A stretch of 64,000 nucleotides of DNA from Xenorhabdus szentirmaii DSM 16338 (GCF_002632585.1 NZ_NIBV01000003.1:186001-250000), one strand, 5' to 3'; positions 1 to 8,742 are shown, counted from the first letter of the stretch. Notes: a model not told the origin generated them from the letters alone. A program made the numbers and translations.

Positions 1-197
1 GTATGGCATTCACCACCTGCCAGTGCACCTGATAAACACGAAAAAGTATATATACCATTTTCATCTTTAACACGCCACCAACTTGGATCTGTAGAAAATT
101 CATTTTCTCTTAGTACTATATCCTTATATTCACCTTTAGTAGCCTCTACATCCACTGGACCATTTCCAAAGTTAAATGTCACTGTTGTTTTTGTCAT
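1..197 (-). CDS. Partial immunity gene next to orphan CDI toxin 1
   Basis: The minus-strand frame opens with ATG at 197-195 and runs off the window edge, so only about the first 65 residues are visible (MTKTTVTFNFGNG..., later SWWRV and CLSGALAGG). The ATG overlaps the TGA stop of the upstream toxin fragment (ATGA overlap), the usual layout for a CDI toxin and its immunity protein. I do not recognise the family. The role as cognate immunity protein is inferred from position only; it would act in the cytoplasm by binding the toxin. Confidence 0.6.
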   Translation of the reverse strand, partial: MTKTTVTFNFGNGPVDVEATKGEYKDIVLRENEFSTDPSWWRVKDENGIYTFSCLSGALAGGECH

Positions 198-1635
198 TTA
201 ATTTTCCCCGTTAATTGTTTCTTTAACGCTTCGAGTTCAATTACAGTAACGTTAGGTTTATTTGCGAAATTCATAGTTGCTTCAGCAACGCCTCCTGATG
301 TATATCCTCCTGGCAGCCAATGACTATTTGCACCACCTTCATTACCGGATGGAATTTTTAATCCACTTATACCCTTCTTTTCAACATGAACTATAAGTGT
401 ATCCGAACCGCTTAAGTACCCTTTATCTAATCCCAACTTCTGCTCTACTATTCTCAAATTACCTTTAGACTCAATCATTACACGTTCGAATTCTGATTTT
501 GGCATAACAAAAGCATCACTCGTTCCGTAGGTACCATATTGCTCATATTTACTTTTAGAAGTGAACCTTATTTCTCCATCATTAAATTTAGCTAAATGTG
601 CATCTATTTCAGCCTTAGTCATATACGTCGAAGGATCTGGCCTTTGCCCATGAGGAGTGTTGACAATTTCTTTTACTTTAGCCTTTGATAAAACACCATC
701 AACGTACAAATTTGAATCGGCTGGTTTCCATACCCCACTTGACGCTTGGGACGTTGGGTTCGATGGTATTTTTGATGATGTGTTTTTATCAACATATTTT
801 GCTGTTCCAACATCCGATTGTGGCAACGAATTTTCCGTTTTATTGCCGGTTCCCGAATTATTGGAGAAAGAACGGGTAATCCGATTATCCTTATCCATCA
901 AAACCGTCACCGATTTCCCCGTTTTCGGTGATGTCAATACCGTTGTCAGGCTGCCTCCAAGGCCAATACCGGCATAAGTGATCTCGGAATATTCCGGTGG
1001 TACACCTAATGCTTCAAGCCCTTTCTCGCCCATTGTTTTGACGGGTTTTCCTGACGTCAAAATATTCGTACCCGTATTCAGGTTATCCATACCCTGAGTG
1101 GCTACAATTGCACCGCCTACACACGTCGCTGGGGTCGCACAAAACACCGTACCGCCGATGATTTCAACGGCTCCTCCCGCGGCCTGCATTAATCCGCCAA
1201 CACGCGTCGTCAGTTGATATTTTCCGTCAGCATAAACAATATTATCGTCCACAATGTCGGCTTTTCCGTACTGGAACAACGGCACGGGAACTTCATATTG
1301 TATCTACTGCCCATCCGGTTGCTGGATATTTATCTTCAATGTTTCCTTCGACAATTGTTCCCGCAACGCGGCGTACTCGGGCAAATTGCCTTTCTCTTCA
1401 AGCTGCTTGTATTTAATCCATTCTTCAGTTCCCTCAACAAATTGGGCTGAGCATTTCACCAAAGCACATGCAGCCGCATCCAGAATCTCTTTCGGTGCAA
1501 CGCCTCTTTCTGCCAGTGACTGAATTTTTTCATTTTCTAGGTGTGTCGTTAGCCGATTGTGCTTTAGCCTGGCAGCAGCACTGAACCCGCTGCTGCCGTT
1601 CCTGCCACGGGTTGTTTGCGTATTTTCAGCGGATA
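194..1635 (-). pseudogene. Orphan cdiA C-terminal toxin fragment 1, interrupted by TAG
   Basis: A displaced CdiA C-terminal region with no N-terminal adhesin. From its 5' end the frame holds a short FHA-repeat remnant (ENTQTTRGRN, about 1570-1630, matching the cdiA repeat near 19530). A pre-toxin region shared with orphan 2 follows (HNRLTTHLENEKIQ...), then an in-frame TAG at 1304-1306, then the rest of the pre-toxin and a toxin domain. In orphan 2 the aligned codon is TCG, so one base change made the stop. The toxin domain carries SGNEGGANSHW and PGGYTSGG, a signature I associate with a polymorphic toxin family of CdiA/Rhs proteins whose activity I cannot name. The longest ATG/GTG-initiated part is 194-1285. 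With no signal peptide and a stop, it can only act as a reservoir for recombination into cdiA. Confidence 0.75.
818..1563. repeat. Direct repeat of CdiA pre-toxin sequence, copy A
   Basis: About 745 bp that reappears at 2572-3317 with an offset of 1754 bp and only scattered differences. It encodes the pre-toxin region from HNRLTT to NKTENSLPQ. Both copies diverge at the CAC-AAT codons (His-Asn), the same point where the 7.3-kb unit joins in copy B. Confidence 0.85.
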
Positions 1636-1636
1636 T

Positions 1637-1945
1637 TTATTTAGTTTTTCCTTGTTGATTCCTAAATAATAAATTGTTCGTTATAATACGGTAAATTTCG
1701 GTCGTTACAGTGTCTATATGTTCCTCTCCGTATTGTCCTCTATCCGCCATCATCCTAAAATCTCCCATAATATGAGAATATATGTTTCCCATTCCGTTAA
1801 TAGCCTTATTTTCAAGAATATTAATGGATTTATCTAATCCCTTGTAAGATAGCTCCCCACAACCCGATTTTTGCAGATATGTAATAACCTGTTTTAACAG
1901 GAAGATCAGTTTATTAATATCCACCATATCTTGTTTTGTTAACAT
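1637..1945 (-). CDS. Probable immunity protein for orphan CDI toxin 2
   Basis: A 102-residue cytoplasmic protein with no signal peptide or membrane segment, probably mostly helical. It starts with ATG at 1945, preceded by a good ribosome binding site (AAGGAG about 6 bases upstream). It begins 11 bp after the stop of the orphan toxin 2 fragment on the same strand, which is the standard place for a CDI immunity gene. I do not recognise the family. Its frame is intact although the toxin is displaced, as expected if it still protects against siblings carrying the toxin. The function is inferred from context only. Confidence 0.65.
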   Translation of the reverse strand: MLTKQDMVDINKLIFLLKQVITYLQKSGCGELSYKGLDKSINILENKAINGMGNIYSHIMGDFRMMADRGQYGEEHIDTVTTEIYRIITNNLLFRNQQGKTK

Positions 1946-1956
1946 AAACTTTCTCC

Positions 1957-3315
1957 TTATCTGCTAATTTGATCTGGAAATGTCTTTTTAAACTCTTCAA
2001 ATGTGTAAATTTTTCCAGTTTTACCATCTCGTATGGATTTAACCCAGTCCATAGGGTAATTCATTGGTAATAATATTTGATCTGCCCCACCTGTATATTT
2101 CGGATTAACTTTATCAGGATTCTGCTTTTCAACAAATCCGATATTTAACTTAATATTTTTAGGTACTTCTATCTCAGCCTCAAAGCGAGTTGTACTCCAC
2201 ATTTTATAAACAGCGGTATCATTTCTTCCCGCATTTTTTATTGTTGTTGCATAACCCCCATTTAACTTGGCTTGATCCTTAGTACCACCAAATTTCCTAA
2301 ATAATGTTATAGGTTCTTGAGTAATAACTGTTTCGTATCTACTTGATTTAAAAGTTCCAATAATACTGGGGGGCAGCATTTCTTTTTCTATAACAACAAC
2401 ACTTTTATCTATTTTCGTACCGATTGATGGTTTGGTATCAATAATCGGATGTACAGGAGAAATTTCATCCACTTTTGCTAACAATTTTCCATCAAACTTA
2501 CCCGTTGGATGTTCAACATTTGTGACTGTGCCCTGATTTTTCGGACTGTACTTCCCTTCACCGACACTCCATTGTGGCAAGGAGTTTTCGGTTTTATTGC
2601 CGGTTCCCGAATTGTTGGAGAAAGAACGGGTAATCCGATTATCCTTATCCATCAAAACCGTCACCGATTTCCCCGTTTTCGGTGATGTCAATACCGTTGT
2701 CAGGCTGCCTCCAAGGCCAATACCGGCATAAGTGATCTCGGAATATTCCGGTGGTACACCTAATGCTTCAAGCCCTTTCGCGCCCATTGTTTTGACGGGT
2801 TTTCCTGACGTCAAAATATTCGTACCCGTATTCAGGTTATCCATACCCTGAGTGGCTACAATTGCACCGCCTACACACGTCGCTGGGGTCGCACAAAACA
2901 CCGTGCCGCCGATGATTTCAACTGCGCCTCCTGCGGCCTGCATTAATCCGCCAACACGCGTCGTCAGTTGATATTTTCCGTCAGCATAAACAATATTATC
3001 GTCCACAATGTCGGCTTTTCCGTACTGGAACAACGGAACAGGAACTTCATATTGTATCGATTGGCCATCCGGTTGCTGGATATTAATCTTCAATGTTTCC
3101 TTCGATAATTGCTCCCGCAACGCGGCGTACTCGGGTAACTTGCCTTTCTCTTCAAGCTGCTTGTATTTAATCCATTCTTCAGTTCCCTCAACAAATTGGG
3201 CTGAGCATTTCACCAAAGCACATGCAGCCGCATCCAGAACTTCTTTCGGTGCAACGCCTCTTTCTGCCAGTGACTGAATTTTTTCATTTTCTAGGCGTGT
3301 GGTTAGCCGATTGTG
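1957..3315 (-). CDS. Displaced cdiA C-terminal toxin 2 (possible ADP-ribosyltransferase-like fold)
   Basis: This frame is open from the unit junction (GTT-GAG-CAC at 3321-3313) to the stop at 1957, but has no ATG. The first in-frame alternative starts are TTG/GTG near 3216, giving about 419 residues. It has the pre-toxin region (HNRLTTRLENEKIQ, a Cys-containing DAAACALVKC segment, then NKTENSLPQ) and a variable C-terminus of about 200 residues. The latter has TLFRKFGGTKDQ, GGYATT, MWSTTRFEAEIEVP and GGADQILLP. The Arg ... Ser-Thr-Thr ... Gly-Gly-x-x-Gln pattern resembles ADP-ribosyltransferase/NAD-using toxin folds, but this is a guess. In frame it would join directly to ...KNAVE of cdiA if both 7.3-kb units were removed, so it was probably the C-terminus of cdiA before the insertion. 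Confidence 0.7.
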   Translation of the reverse strand, partial: HNRLTTRLENEKIQSLAERGVAPKEVLDAAACALVKCSAQFVEGTEEWIKYKQLEEKGKLPEYAALREQLSKETLKINIQQPDGQSIQYEVPVPLFQYGKADIVDDNIVYADGKYQLTTRVGGLMQAAGGAVEIIGGTVFCATPATCVGGAIVATQGMDNLNTGTNILTSGKPVKTMGAKGLEALGVPPEYSEITYAGIGLGGSLTTVLTSPKTGKSVTVLMDKDNRITRSFSNNSGTGNKTENSLPQWSVGEGKYSPKNQGTVTNVEHPTGKFDGKLLAKVDEISPVHPIIDTKPSIGTKIDKSVVVIEKEMLPPSIIGTFKSSRYETVITQEPITLFRKFGGTKDQAKLNGGYATTIKNAGRNDTAVYKMWSTTRFEAEIEVPKNIKLNIGFVEKQNPDKVNPKYTGGADQILLPMNYPMDWVKSIRDGKTGKIYTFEEFKKTFPDQISR

Positions 3316-3317
3316 CT
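2572..3317. repeat. Direct repeat of CdiA pre-toxin sequence, copy B
   Basis: Partner of the repeat at 818-1563 (offset 1754). This copy keeps TCG at 3058-3060 where copy A has the TAG stop, and CGC where copy A has CAC (LTTR versus LTTH). It ends at the GCT of GCTCAAC, where the tandem unit begins. Confidence 0.85.
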
Positions 3318-3335
3318 CAACAACAACTCACTCCG

Positions 3336-3770
3336 ATGCGAACTTCACTGACGAACGCCATTTTTTCCTGTGCACTCAGCCAGTTACAAGGGGATACTGT
3401 TGATGCACATTCACCGTCGAACCCAAAACGCCCAGACGCACTTTTTGCCCTTGAACGCCAGTTTTGCCTGATGAACGCACTTCAGTGTAGTGCCCTTTTC
3501 GGCAACGGGCGAACGGCGGCCGGTTTACCGGACGGCGGACGCACGTTCTGCGGGTGCGGGCGGCATAGAGCCTGCAAGCGGCGCCCCTGCGACGCTCAGG
3601 ATCACCGGGGTTTCAGATTGAGCACGGTTTTGCATGACCACGCAACCGGGTTCAGGGAAGCCCCCTCAGGGGGCTGCACGGGGCGGAGATGGCGAGCACG
3701 GGAACGAGCAAGGAGCCTGCGACTGCGAGCCGCGCGCAGCCAGTGCAGCGGGGTCGGGCGGGGGAGGTAA
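3336..3770 (+). CDS. Ash/Icd-like protein
   Basis: A 144-residue reading frame starting at the ATG 15 bases inside the unit (MRTSLTNAIFSCALSQLQGD). The FSCA-SQLQG, KRPDALFALERQFC and LQC segments match my memory of the Ash family and 'host cell division inhibitor Icd-like' proteins of P4-like satellites in enterobacteria. The C-terminal part is Arg/Gly-rich (SGGCTGRRWRARERARS). Family members usually sit near a satellite integrase and primase, as here. Ribosome binding is weak, and the frame is also open upstream into flanking sequence (to 3222), so I start it at the first ATG inside the unit. The molecular function is poorly defined in the family. It may be a non-coding stretch that merely stays open, given the high GC. 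Confidence 0.5.
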   Translation: MRTSLTNAIFSCALSQLQGDTVDAHSPSNPKRPDALFALERQFCLMNALQCSALFGNGRTAAGLPDGGRTFCGCGRHRACKRRPCDAQDHRGFRLSTVLHDHATGFREAPSGGCTGRRWRARERARSLRLRAARSQCSGVGRGR

Positions 3771-3966
3771 ATTAACGGAGGCCGCAGGCCGACCTGCCTT
3801 CAGGGATCTTGGCCGGACACCGCACGGCAACTAAAGAAGAGACGGTGTTAACTGGATGCGAGCACGGTGCTCAGGTTCGGCACGGTGTTGGCCGAGGATC
3901 GGCTGTGCGGCTGACAGCAGAAGGCGCAGCCTTGTGCGCCACACCCTGCGAGGCCGAACAGCGGGG

Positions 3967-4072
3967 GCCTGACATAATGTGTATTATACGCATTAAGCCG
4001 CTTGGCGTTGGGGAGGTGAACGCCGGAAGCTGCCCGGCGCAGTGCGTATAATTCCCCGACATTATGTTGAAT
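3967..4072. other. Two inverted dif-like sites forming a long imperfect palindrome
   Basis: Site A (3967-3994), read on the minus strand, has arms AATGCGTATAA and TTATGTCAGGC around a 6-bp centre. Site B (4041-4072), on the plus strand, has arms AGTGCGTATAA and TTATGTTGAAT around a 10-bp centre. The E. coli dif arms are GGTGCGCATAA (XerC) and TTATGTTAAAT (XerD). Site B matches 9/11 and 10/11, site A 8/11 and 7/11. The two sites face each other 46 bp apart and can fold into one hairpin, as in the paired dif-like attP of CTX-type elements. The rest of 3771-4226 is GC-rich, has two GGCCGGCC palindromes (4080 and 4118) and no convincing gene. Confidence 0.6.
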
Positions 4073-4226
4073 AGGCTTTGGCCGGCCACGCCAGACGGAA
4101 CGGGGACACTTGAGGTCAGGCCGGCCATTGCCTATTTACCCCCGCCGCACCGGGGCTGACGGGCAGTCCGGCCACGGTCTGCCCCCGCGCCGAACCCTGC
4201 TCAACTCAACGGGGGCTTGCGGATTG

Positions 4227-5357
4227 TCAGCGAGATTTGGGGATTGAGGTCGGCGTGGGATTGTCCGGTGGGGTTTCCATGTCGGGGTGCTCTTCGACGT
4301 ACAGGTCAGCCAGCAAGCCGGTGTCGTCATTATCCTGCGGCTCATCCGTCTGCCGCTCAGCCGGATGAGTGCTGGCATGAACCGCCTGTAATGCCCGTAT
4401 CGACACCTGCGTATAGATTTGCGTCGATTCGACGCTCGCATGCCCCAGCATCGCCTGTATCCAGCGCAGGTCAGCCCCGTTTTCCAGCATCTGTGTGGCC
4501 ATCGCGTGCCGGAACAGGTGGCACGCCCCTTTTTTCTCGATACCCACGGCTTTGATGTAAGCCGTCACCATATTGCTGATGCCGTTGGCTTGCAAGCCAT
4601 CCTGCCCGTCCATCGCCACGAACAGCGCCTTCACGTCAGGATTGACCAGCAGTTGCGGCCGGATTTCGTTCTGGTAATACAGCAACCAGCCCAGCGCCCG
4701 TTCCCCGATGGGCAGCACCCGGTCACGGTTGCCTTTGCCCTGCCGAACCGTCACCGTTTTTCTCATACCATCGATGCTGTACACATCGAGTCGCGTCACT
4801 TCCCCCCGCCGCATCCCCGTTGACCACAGCAGTTCCATCAAGGCCCGGTCGCGTACCCCCTGCAAGGTCTCGAGGTCAGGCTGGGCCAGTATCTGCTCGG
4901 TTTCGTCGATAGTCAGGATATAGCGCGGCAGGTGCTTCTCCAGCCGGGGCAGTTCAAGGTCGGCCGCAGGATTCGCCAGTATCAGGTTCTGTTTCGTCAG
5001 CCATTTGAACCACACCTGCAACGGCTGGAGTTGGGTGCGCTGGGTTCGGGTACTTAACGGCTCGCCGTTCTTCTTGCGGTACAGGAACAGGTGACGCTGG
5101 TAACGCTCCAGTATCGGCCGGGTGATATCGGCCGCGTAGTACAAGCCCCGTTCAGTCGCCCACAGGATAAAGTGGTAAGTATGGTGCGTCTGCACTTTCA
5201 GCGTGGTCTCTGACCAGTTCCGTTCCCGCCGCCACGCCACAAAGCGCAACAGCAACGCATACAGGCTTTTCGGGTCATGTGCCGGACCGACCGGCTTACG
5301 GTACACCTCAGCAACGCTCAGGAAGCTGCCTGTACGCGGTTTACGGTTTGCCATCAT
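4227..5357 (-). CDS. XerC/D-like tyrosine recombinase
   Basis: A 376-residue tyrosine site-specific recombinase. The N-terminal part (to about residue 130) is a SAM-like core-binding domain. The catalytic domain shows TGMRRGEVTRLD (first Arg), a Lys in RQGKGNRDRVLP, HLFRHAMATQ (HxxR), LGHASVESTQIY (His and the nucleophile Tyr), so the R-K-H-R-H-Y set is complete. An extra acidic/Pro-rich tail of about 50 residues follows. Its ATG overlaps the end of the primase gene by 17 bp, so the two are probably cotranslated. In this element it is the natural candidate for integration, excision or dimer resolution, acting either at the VENN-coding core or at the dif-like pair just downstream; the sequence alone does not say which. 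It is identical in the second unit. Confidence 0.9.
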   Translation of the reverse strand: MMANRKPRTGSFLSVAEVYRKPVGPAHDPKSLYALLLRFVAWRRERNWSETTLKVQTHHTYHFILWATERGLYYAADITRPILERYQRHLFLYRKKNGEPLSTRTQRTQLQPLQVWFKWLTKQNLILANPAADLELPRLEKHLPRYILTIDETEQILAQPDLETLQGVRDRALMELLWSTGMRRGEVTRLDVYSIDGMRKTVTVRQGKGNRDRVLPIGERALGWLLYYQNEIRPQLLVNPDVKALFVAMDGQDGLQANGISNMVTAYIKAVGIEKKGACHLFRHAMATQMLENGADLRWIQAMLGHASVESTQIYTQVSIRALQAVHASTHPAERQTDEPQDNDDTGLLADLYVEEHPDMETPPDNPTPTSIPKSR

Positions 5358-8300
5358 TCATCTCCGTTTCGGTTTGGGATTGAGCAACTAAGGCAGAAGG
5401 CAACGAGGTTATTTTATTTTTTTCGCTGTTAACTGCTTTTTGCCTGCTCCCAACTTGCGACACCGCTAACCCTTGGGATATCTGGCTTGAGGCCGTTTCT
5501 TCCAAGTCCAACTCAGCCCCAACTTGAGGGCAACTTGGCACCAACTTGCTTGTTTCTGAGTCCAACTTGCGTTCATCGCCTGCCACATCCGCTTGAGAAG
5601 TTTCATCCCCATCAGGCGGAGACAATGACCGGCGTTTCTTTTTTCCTTTTATTACTGCATGATTAACCTCTCCAACTTGCAACGCTTTCAGCCCTTGCTG
5701 TATCTGGTCTGGCGGACTATTTTCGCTCTCCAACTCAGCCCCAACTTGAGGGCAACTTGGCACCAACTTGCTTGCTCCTGAGTCCAACTTGCTTTCATTG
5801 CCTGCGACTTTTGGCGTTGCTTCGTTTACATCCAGCAAGCCACACAAGTGGGCTGAACCATTGTCAGTCCCATCCCACAGCAGTTCGTACTGCAACAGAT
5901 GCCCCCGACTGCCGCCATGCGGCAACAGGTATTCCATGTCAGCCAGCCGCAGACAGTGCACTTTCAGTTGATTATCCGTCCAGTGCGTGAAGGCGCGGAT
6001 ATCCCGCCGGGTAAAGCGGATTTCATTTGGCTGGCAATGCTGACGCTGCGCTTGCTCTCTCACCATGTCCTGTATCAGCAACAGCAACTTGCGCGTCTGC
6101 GGCGGCATTTCATCCAGCGTGCGCCCCAGCACCTCATGAGCCAGTTGGTTAGCCAGTACGATATCGTCTTGGATGACTTCGATATATTCGATAACCTGCC
6201 CACGATGGTTCGCTGTCTTCACCTCCCGCTGGTACTGGTGCAGCAGGGCGATGGCCTGTATCAGCGTCAGGTATTTCATATGGTCGCGTCGCATCCGCGT
6301 TTTGTCGCTTAAAAAGGTGAGTTGATGGGCGTAAGGATTGACCACCTTAAGCGGCCGTAACAACCGCTGGGCGTTTTGGTGCAACTTTGTCAGATACCCT
6401 TTCTCGCTGTCAGCCAGCAACCCTTCCAGCGTTTGGCGGTGCCGCTGCATGGCGTGGATAGCCTGCGTTTGCTCGCGCGATTCATTGACGGTGAGCACCA
6501 GACAGCGGTTCAACAGCTCTTCATCCACATCGATCGCCGTGGTCGTTAACATCAGCATCACCGGGCCTTGCACCTTGTATTCCCGCGTCACCAGCTCGCC
6601 GCTCTGCTCATTCTTACCCGTTGACGCGATTTTCAGCTCCCCGTCCGACTGTAACAGCTTGAGCGCATAGGCCGCCTGCCGTACCCCCTCTTCTTCGGCG
6701 ATAGCCAGTATCTTGTGTTGCAGGCTGGTTTCGCCGAGGTAATACAGGCTTTGCCCGGTCATCGCCGAGTACTGGATACGCTCTTCATCCGGCATCAGAT
6801 TGAGCACCGCATCCATCAGGCTGCTTTTGCCTGCCGCACTGCTGCTCTGGATTAACACAGCCAGCGGTTTATCCAGCTTGCGCGAGACCGCCGCCAGATA
6901 CCCGGTCAGCAGATTAGTGGACTCGCCAACAACCCCACAGGCCGCCATATCTGACACGATACGCGCCGCCAAGTCCGGCGATTTCAGCAGAGCCAGCGCA
7001 TCCGCTTCCTCTTCCGCACTGACTGTCACCGCCGTGCTGCCGCTGACTTCGGCTTCTGCTTGCTGTTGCGCATCCTGCTGTTGCTCCAGCATCAGCAACA
7101 CCCGCCCGGCTTCCCGTTTAATCACCGACAGTTCGCACTCCAGCTCTTGCGCCGCCGTGCTGATATAGTTCTGCCGGTGCCGGGCATGGTACATGTCCAG
7201 CGTATCCACATGGAACAACCCGCTGGTTTCATCCCGTACCTGCACATTGACTTTCATGACATCGGGCACCGGCGATGGCTTCATGCCCCGCACCCGCCAG
7301 ACCCGGGGACCACTTTTCATCAGTAACTCACCGGCTGCGGTGCGCTCACAAGGCACCGGGGCAACGTCCAACACCGGTTGGGCAGCTAAAGAAGAGGTTC
7401 TGCCCTCGTTGGCAGAATGTGGCTTTTCCGTCACAGCCGATGTTGCGGGCAACTCATGGCTGAACACCGCGCCCGGCGCATTGCCCTGCCCCAGCCAGAC
7501 CGCCTGTTGCAACGCCAACCCCAATGCATGTTCGGCGTTACCGCTTTTCAGCGCATAGTCATTGGCATCCATGCCCGGCGGGAACTGCACCCGCCACGCT
7601 TCAATGCCCACTTCCAGTAAATCTGCGGCCACCTGCTCTGCGCCCCGATCCCCGGCCTCATCGCGGTCAAAGGCGATCAACACCCGCTTCACTCCGTGAT
7701 ATTGCAGCGCGTCCAGATGTTCACGACCAAAACCATTCACGCCATACGCAGCGATCACATGGCGGAACCCGGCACACCAGAAGGTCATCGCATCGATCAG
7801 CGCTTCGCACAGGATGATTTCAGCAGATGCCTGCATCGCCGCTTCATTCCAGACGCCAGCCAGTGGCGAAGGCAGATACAGGTGTTTCGGACTGTCTTTC
7901 AGCACTTTGTAATCCGGCTGGGTACGACGGCCATACAACTGCAATACCCGCCCCCGGTTCGCGACGTTGGCCGATTCTGCCCAGCCCAGCACCGGCACCA
8001 CAACACAGCCCCTAAAATGATCTTGCCGCGTGCTGGCACGCAACACACCCAGCCCCGCCAGTTTGTCCCGCAGTTGCTGGCCTTCCTTGCTCGATTTCGA
8101 CGGCAATAACCCCGCTGAACCACCGATGCCGTGATTGCCTGCGTACCCCAGCTTAAAATGACTCACCAGTTCAGGATGGTTCAGCCCGCGCTTCGCCAGC
8201 CATTCGGCGGCTTCCGGGGATTCCAGCAGATTCTGGTGATAAAACTCAACCACCTGACGCAACAGCGCCTGCCCGTCATCATCCAGATCCGCGAGTTTCT

Positions 8301-8643
8301 GCCGAGGCTGAGGTGTGGCGGCTAAAGAAGACGTGTTCACCGCGTTATCCATCTCCGGCAACCCGGCTAGCGCCCGCAACCGTTTAATGCCTGCGTTCAG
8401 ACTCACCCCTTCCGTTTGTATGATCCAGTCCAGCACCGATCCCGCCGCTCCGCAGCCAAAACAGTGATACAGGTTTTTGGCCGGGGTGATCACCATGGAG
8501 GGCGTTTTCTCCGCATGGAACGGGCAGCGCAGCACATAATCCGCCCCACGCTTTTTCAGCGGGCGGCCTTGCTGACGTACCAGCCCCAGCAACGAGACGG
8601 ATTGCTTTAAGTGGGCTAAATCGGGTTCGGGTTTGTGAGCCAT
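5341..8643 (-). CDS. CHC2 zinc-finger/Toprim primase with helicase-like ATPase domain
   Basis: About 1100 residues from the ATG at 8643 (MAHKPEPDL), which has an AAGGA site upstream. An upstream in-frame ATG at 8757 would run through the promoter and operator and is less likely. Order: CHC2 zinc finger (CPFHAEKTPS...YHCFGCGAAG), Toprim fold (EIILCEALIDAMT...LIAFDRDEAGDRG), a coiled middle region, a P-loop ATPase (QSSSAAGKSSL), a winged-helix-like part, and a hydrophilic tail with a duplicated 74-codon segment. This is the layout of satellite replication proteins that prime and unwind, comparable to P4 alpha. It implies that the element replicates as a circle or during transfer. It is divergent from the XRE regulator and overlaps the recombinase gene. 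The tail DNA carries iteron-like repeats. Confidence 0.88.
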   Translation of the reverse strand: MAHKPEPDLAHLKQSVSLLGLVRQQGRPLKKRGADYVLRCPFHAEKTPSMVITPAKNLYHCFGCGAAGSVLDWIIQTEGVSLNAGIKRLRALAGLPEMDNAVNTSSLAATPQPRQKLADLDDDGQALLRQVVEFYHQNLLESPEAAEWLAKRGLNHPELVSHFKLGYAGNHGIGGSAGLLPSKSSKEGQQLRDKLAGLGVLRASTRQDHFRGCVVVPVLGWAESANVANRGRVLQLYGRRTQPDYKVLKDSPKHLYLPSPLAGVWNEAAMQASAEIILCEALIDAMTFWCAGFRHVIAAYGVNGFGREHLDALQYHGVKRVLIAFDRDEAGDRGAEQVAADLLEVGIEAWRVQFPPGMDANDYALKSGNAEHALGLALQQAVWLGQGNAPGAVFSHELPATSAVTEKPHSANEGRTSSLAAQPVLDVAPVPCERTAAGELLMKSGPRVWRVRGMKPSPVPDVMKVNVQVRDETSGLFHVDTLDMYHARHRQNYISTAAQELECELSVIKREAGRVLLMLEQQQDAQQQAEAEVSGSTAVTVSAEEEADALALLKSPDLAARIVSDMAACGVVGESTNLLTGYLAAVSRKLDKPLAVLIQSSSAAGKSSLMDAVLNLMPDEERIQYSAMTGQSLYYLGETSLQHKILAIAEEEGVRQAAYALKLLQSDGELKIASTGKNEQSGELVTREYKVQGPVMLMLTTTAIDVDEELLNRCLVLTVNESREQTQAIHAMQRHRQTLEGLLADSEKGYLTKLHQNAQRLLRPLKVVNPYAHQLTFLSDKTRMRRDHMKYLTLIQAIALLHQYQREVKTANHRGQVIEYIEVIQDDIVLANQLAHEVLGRTLDEMPPQTRKLLLLIQDMVREQAQRQHCQPNEIRFTRRDIRAFTHWTDNQLKVHCLRLADMEYLLPHGGSRGHLLQYELLWDGTDNGSAHLCGLLDVNEATPKVAGNESKLDSGASKLVPSCPQVGAELESENSPPDQIQQGLKALQVGEVNHAVIKGKKKRRSLSPPDGDETSQADVAGDERKLDSETSKLVPSCPQVGAELDLEETASSQISQGLAVSQVGSRQKAVNSEKNKITSLPSALVAQSQTETEMNDGKP
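5451..5791. repeat. Ten CAACTTG iteron-like repeats inside the primase gene
   Basis: CAACTTG starts at 5451, 5520, 5531, 5542, 5563, 5673, 5742, 5753, 5764 and 5785, all in one orientation. The second five repeat the first five at +222 bp, and three in each set are spaced 11 bp, about one helical turn. They encode KL(D/V) and QVG-type residues in the primase tail, so the repeat may be protein-driven. The even phasing next to a replication gene suggests possible origin iterons. Confidence 0.6.
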
Positions 8644-8662
8644 AAGTGTTTCCTTTTGAACC

Positions 8663-8700
8663 TTGTCAATAGACACATATGCGATGTATAATAATCGCAT
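8663..8700 (+). promoter_or_regulatory. Promoter and palindromic operator upstream of the XRE regulator gene
   Basis: TTGTCA (8663-8668) and TATAAT (8687-8692), 18 bp apart, point toward the regulator gene. The -10 box lies between the arms of an inverted repeat, ATGCGAT (8679-8685) and ATCGCAT (8694-8700). This is a likely operator by which the XRE protein represses itself and perhaps the divergent primase-recombinase operon. Confidence 0.6.
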
Positions 8701-8742
8701 TAAAGAGACTTTACAACAGCCAGCTAAAAAGGAGGGGTTACA

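Noticed and set aside
3316..3321. GCTCAAC at the left junction considered as an integron attC core (RYYYAAC)
   Set aside because: It fits the degenerate consensus, but the middle and right junctions read TCTCAAC, and no attC palindrome or IntI-specific insert is visible.
4199..4213. CTCAACTCAAC near the recombinase stop considered as another att core
   Set aside because: It contains the same hexamer but no junction or repeat boundary lies there; a 6-bp match in 64 kb is expected by chance.
4136..4441. Minus-strand frame over the recombinase end; in the second unit it is longer (11184-11777)
   Set aside because: It is a shadow of the recombinase in another frame. The length difference comes from the single base change 4138/11474, which removes a stop. 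No family pattern.
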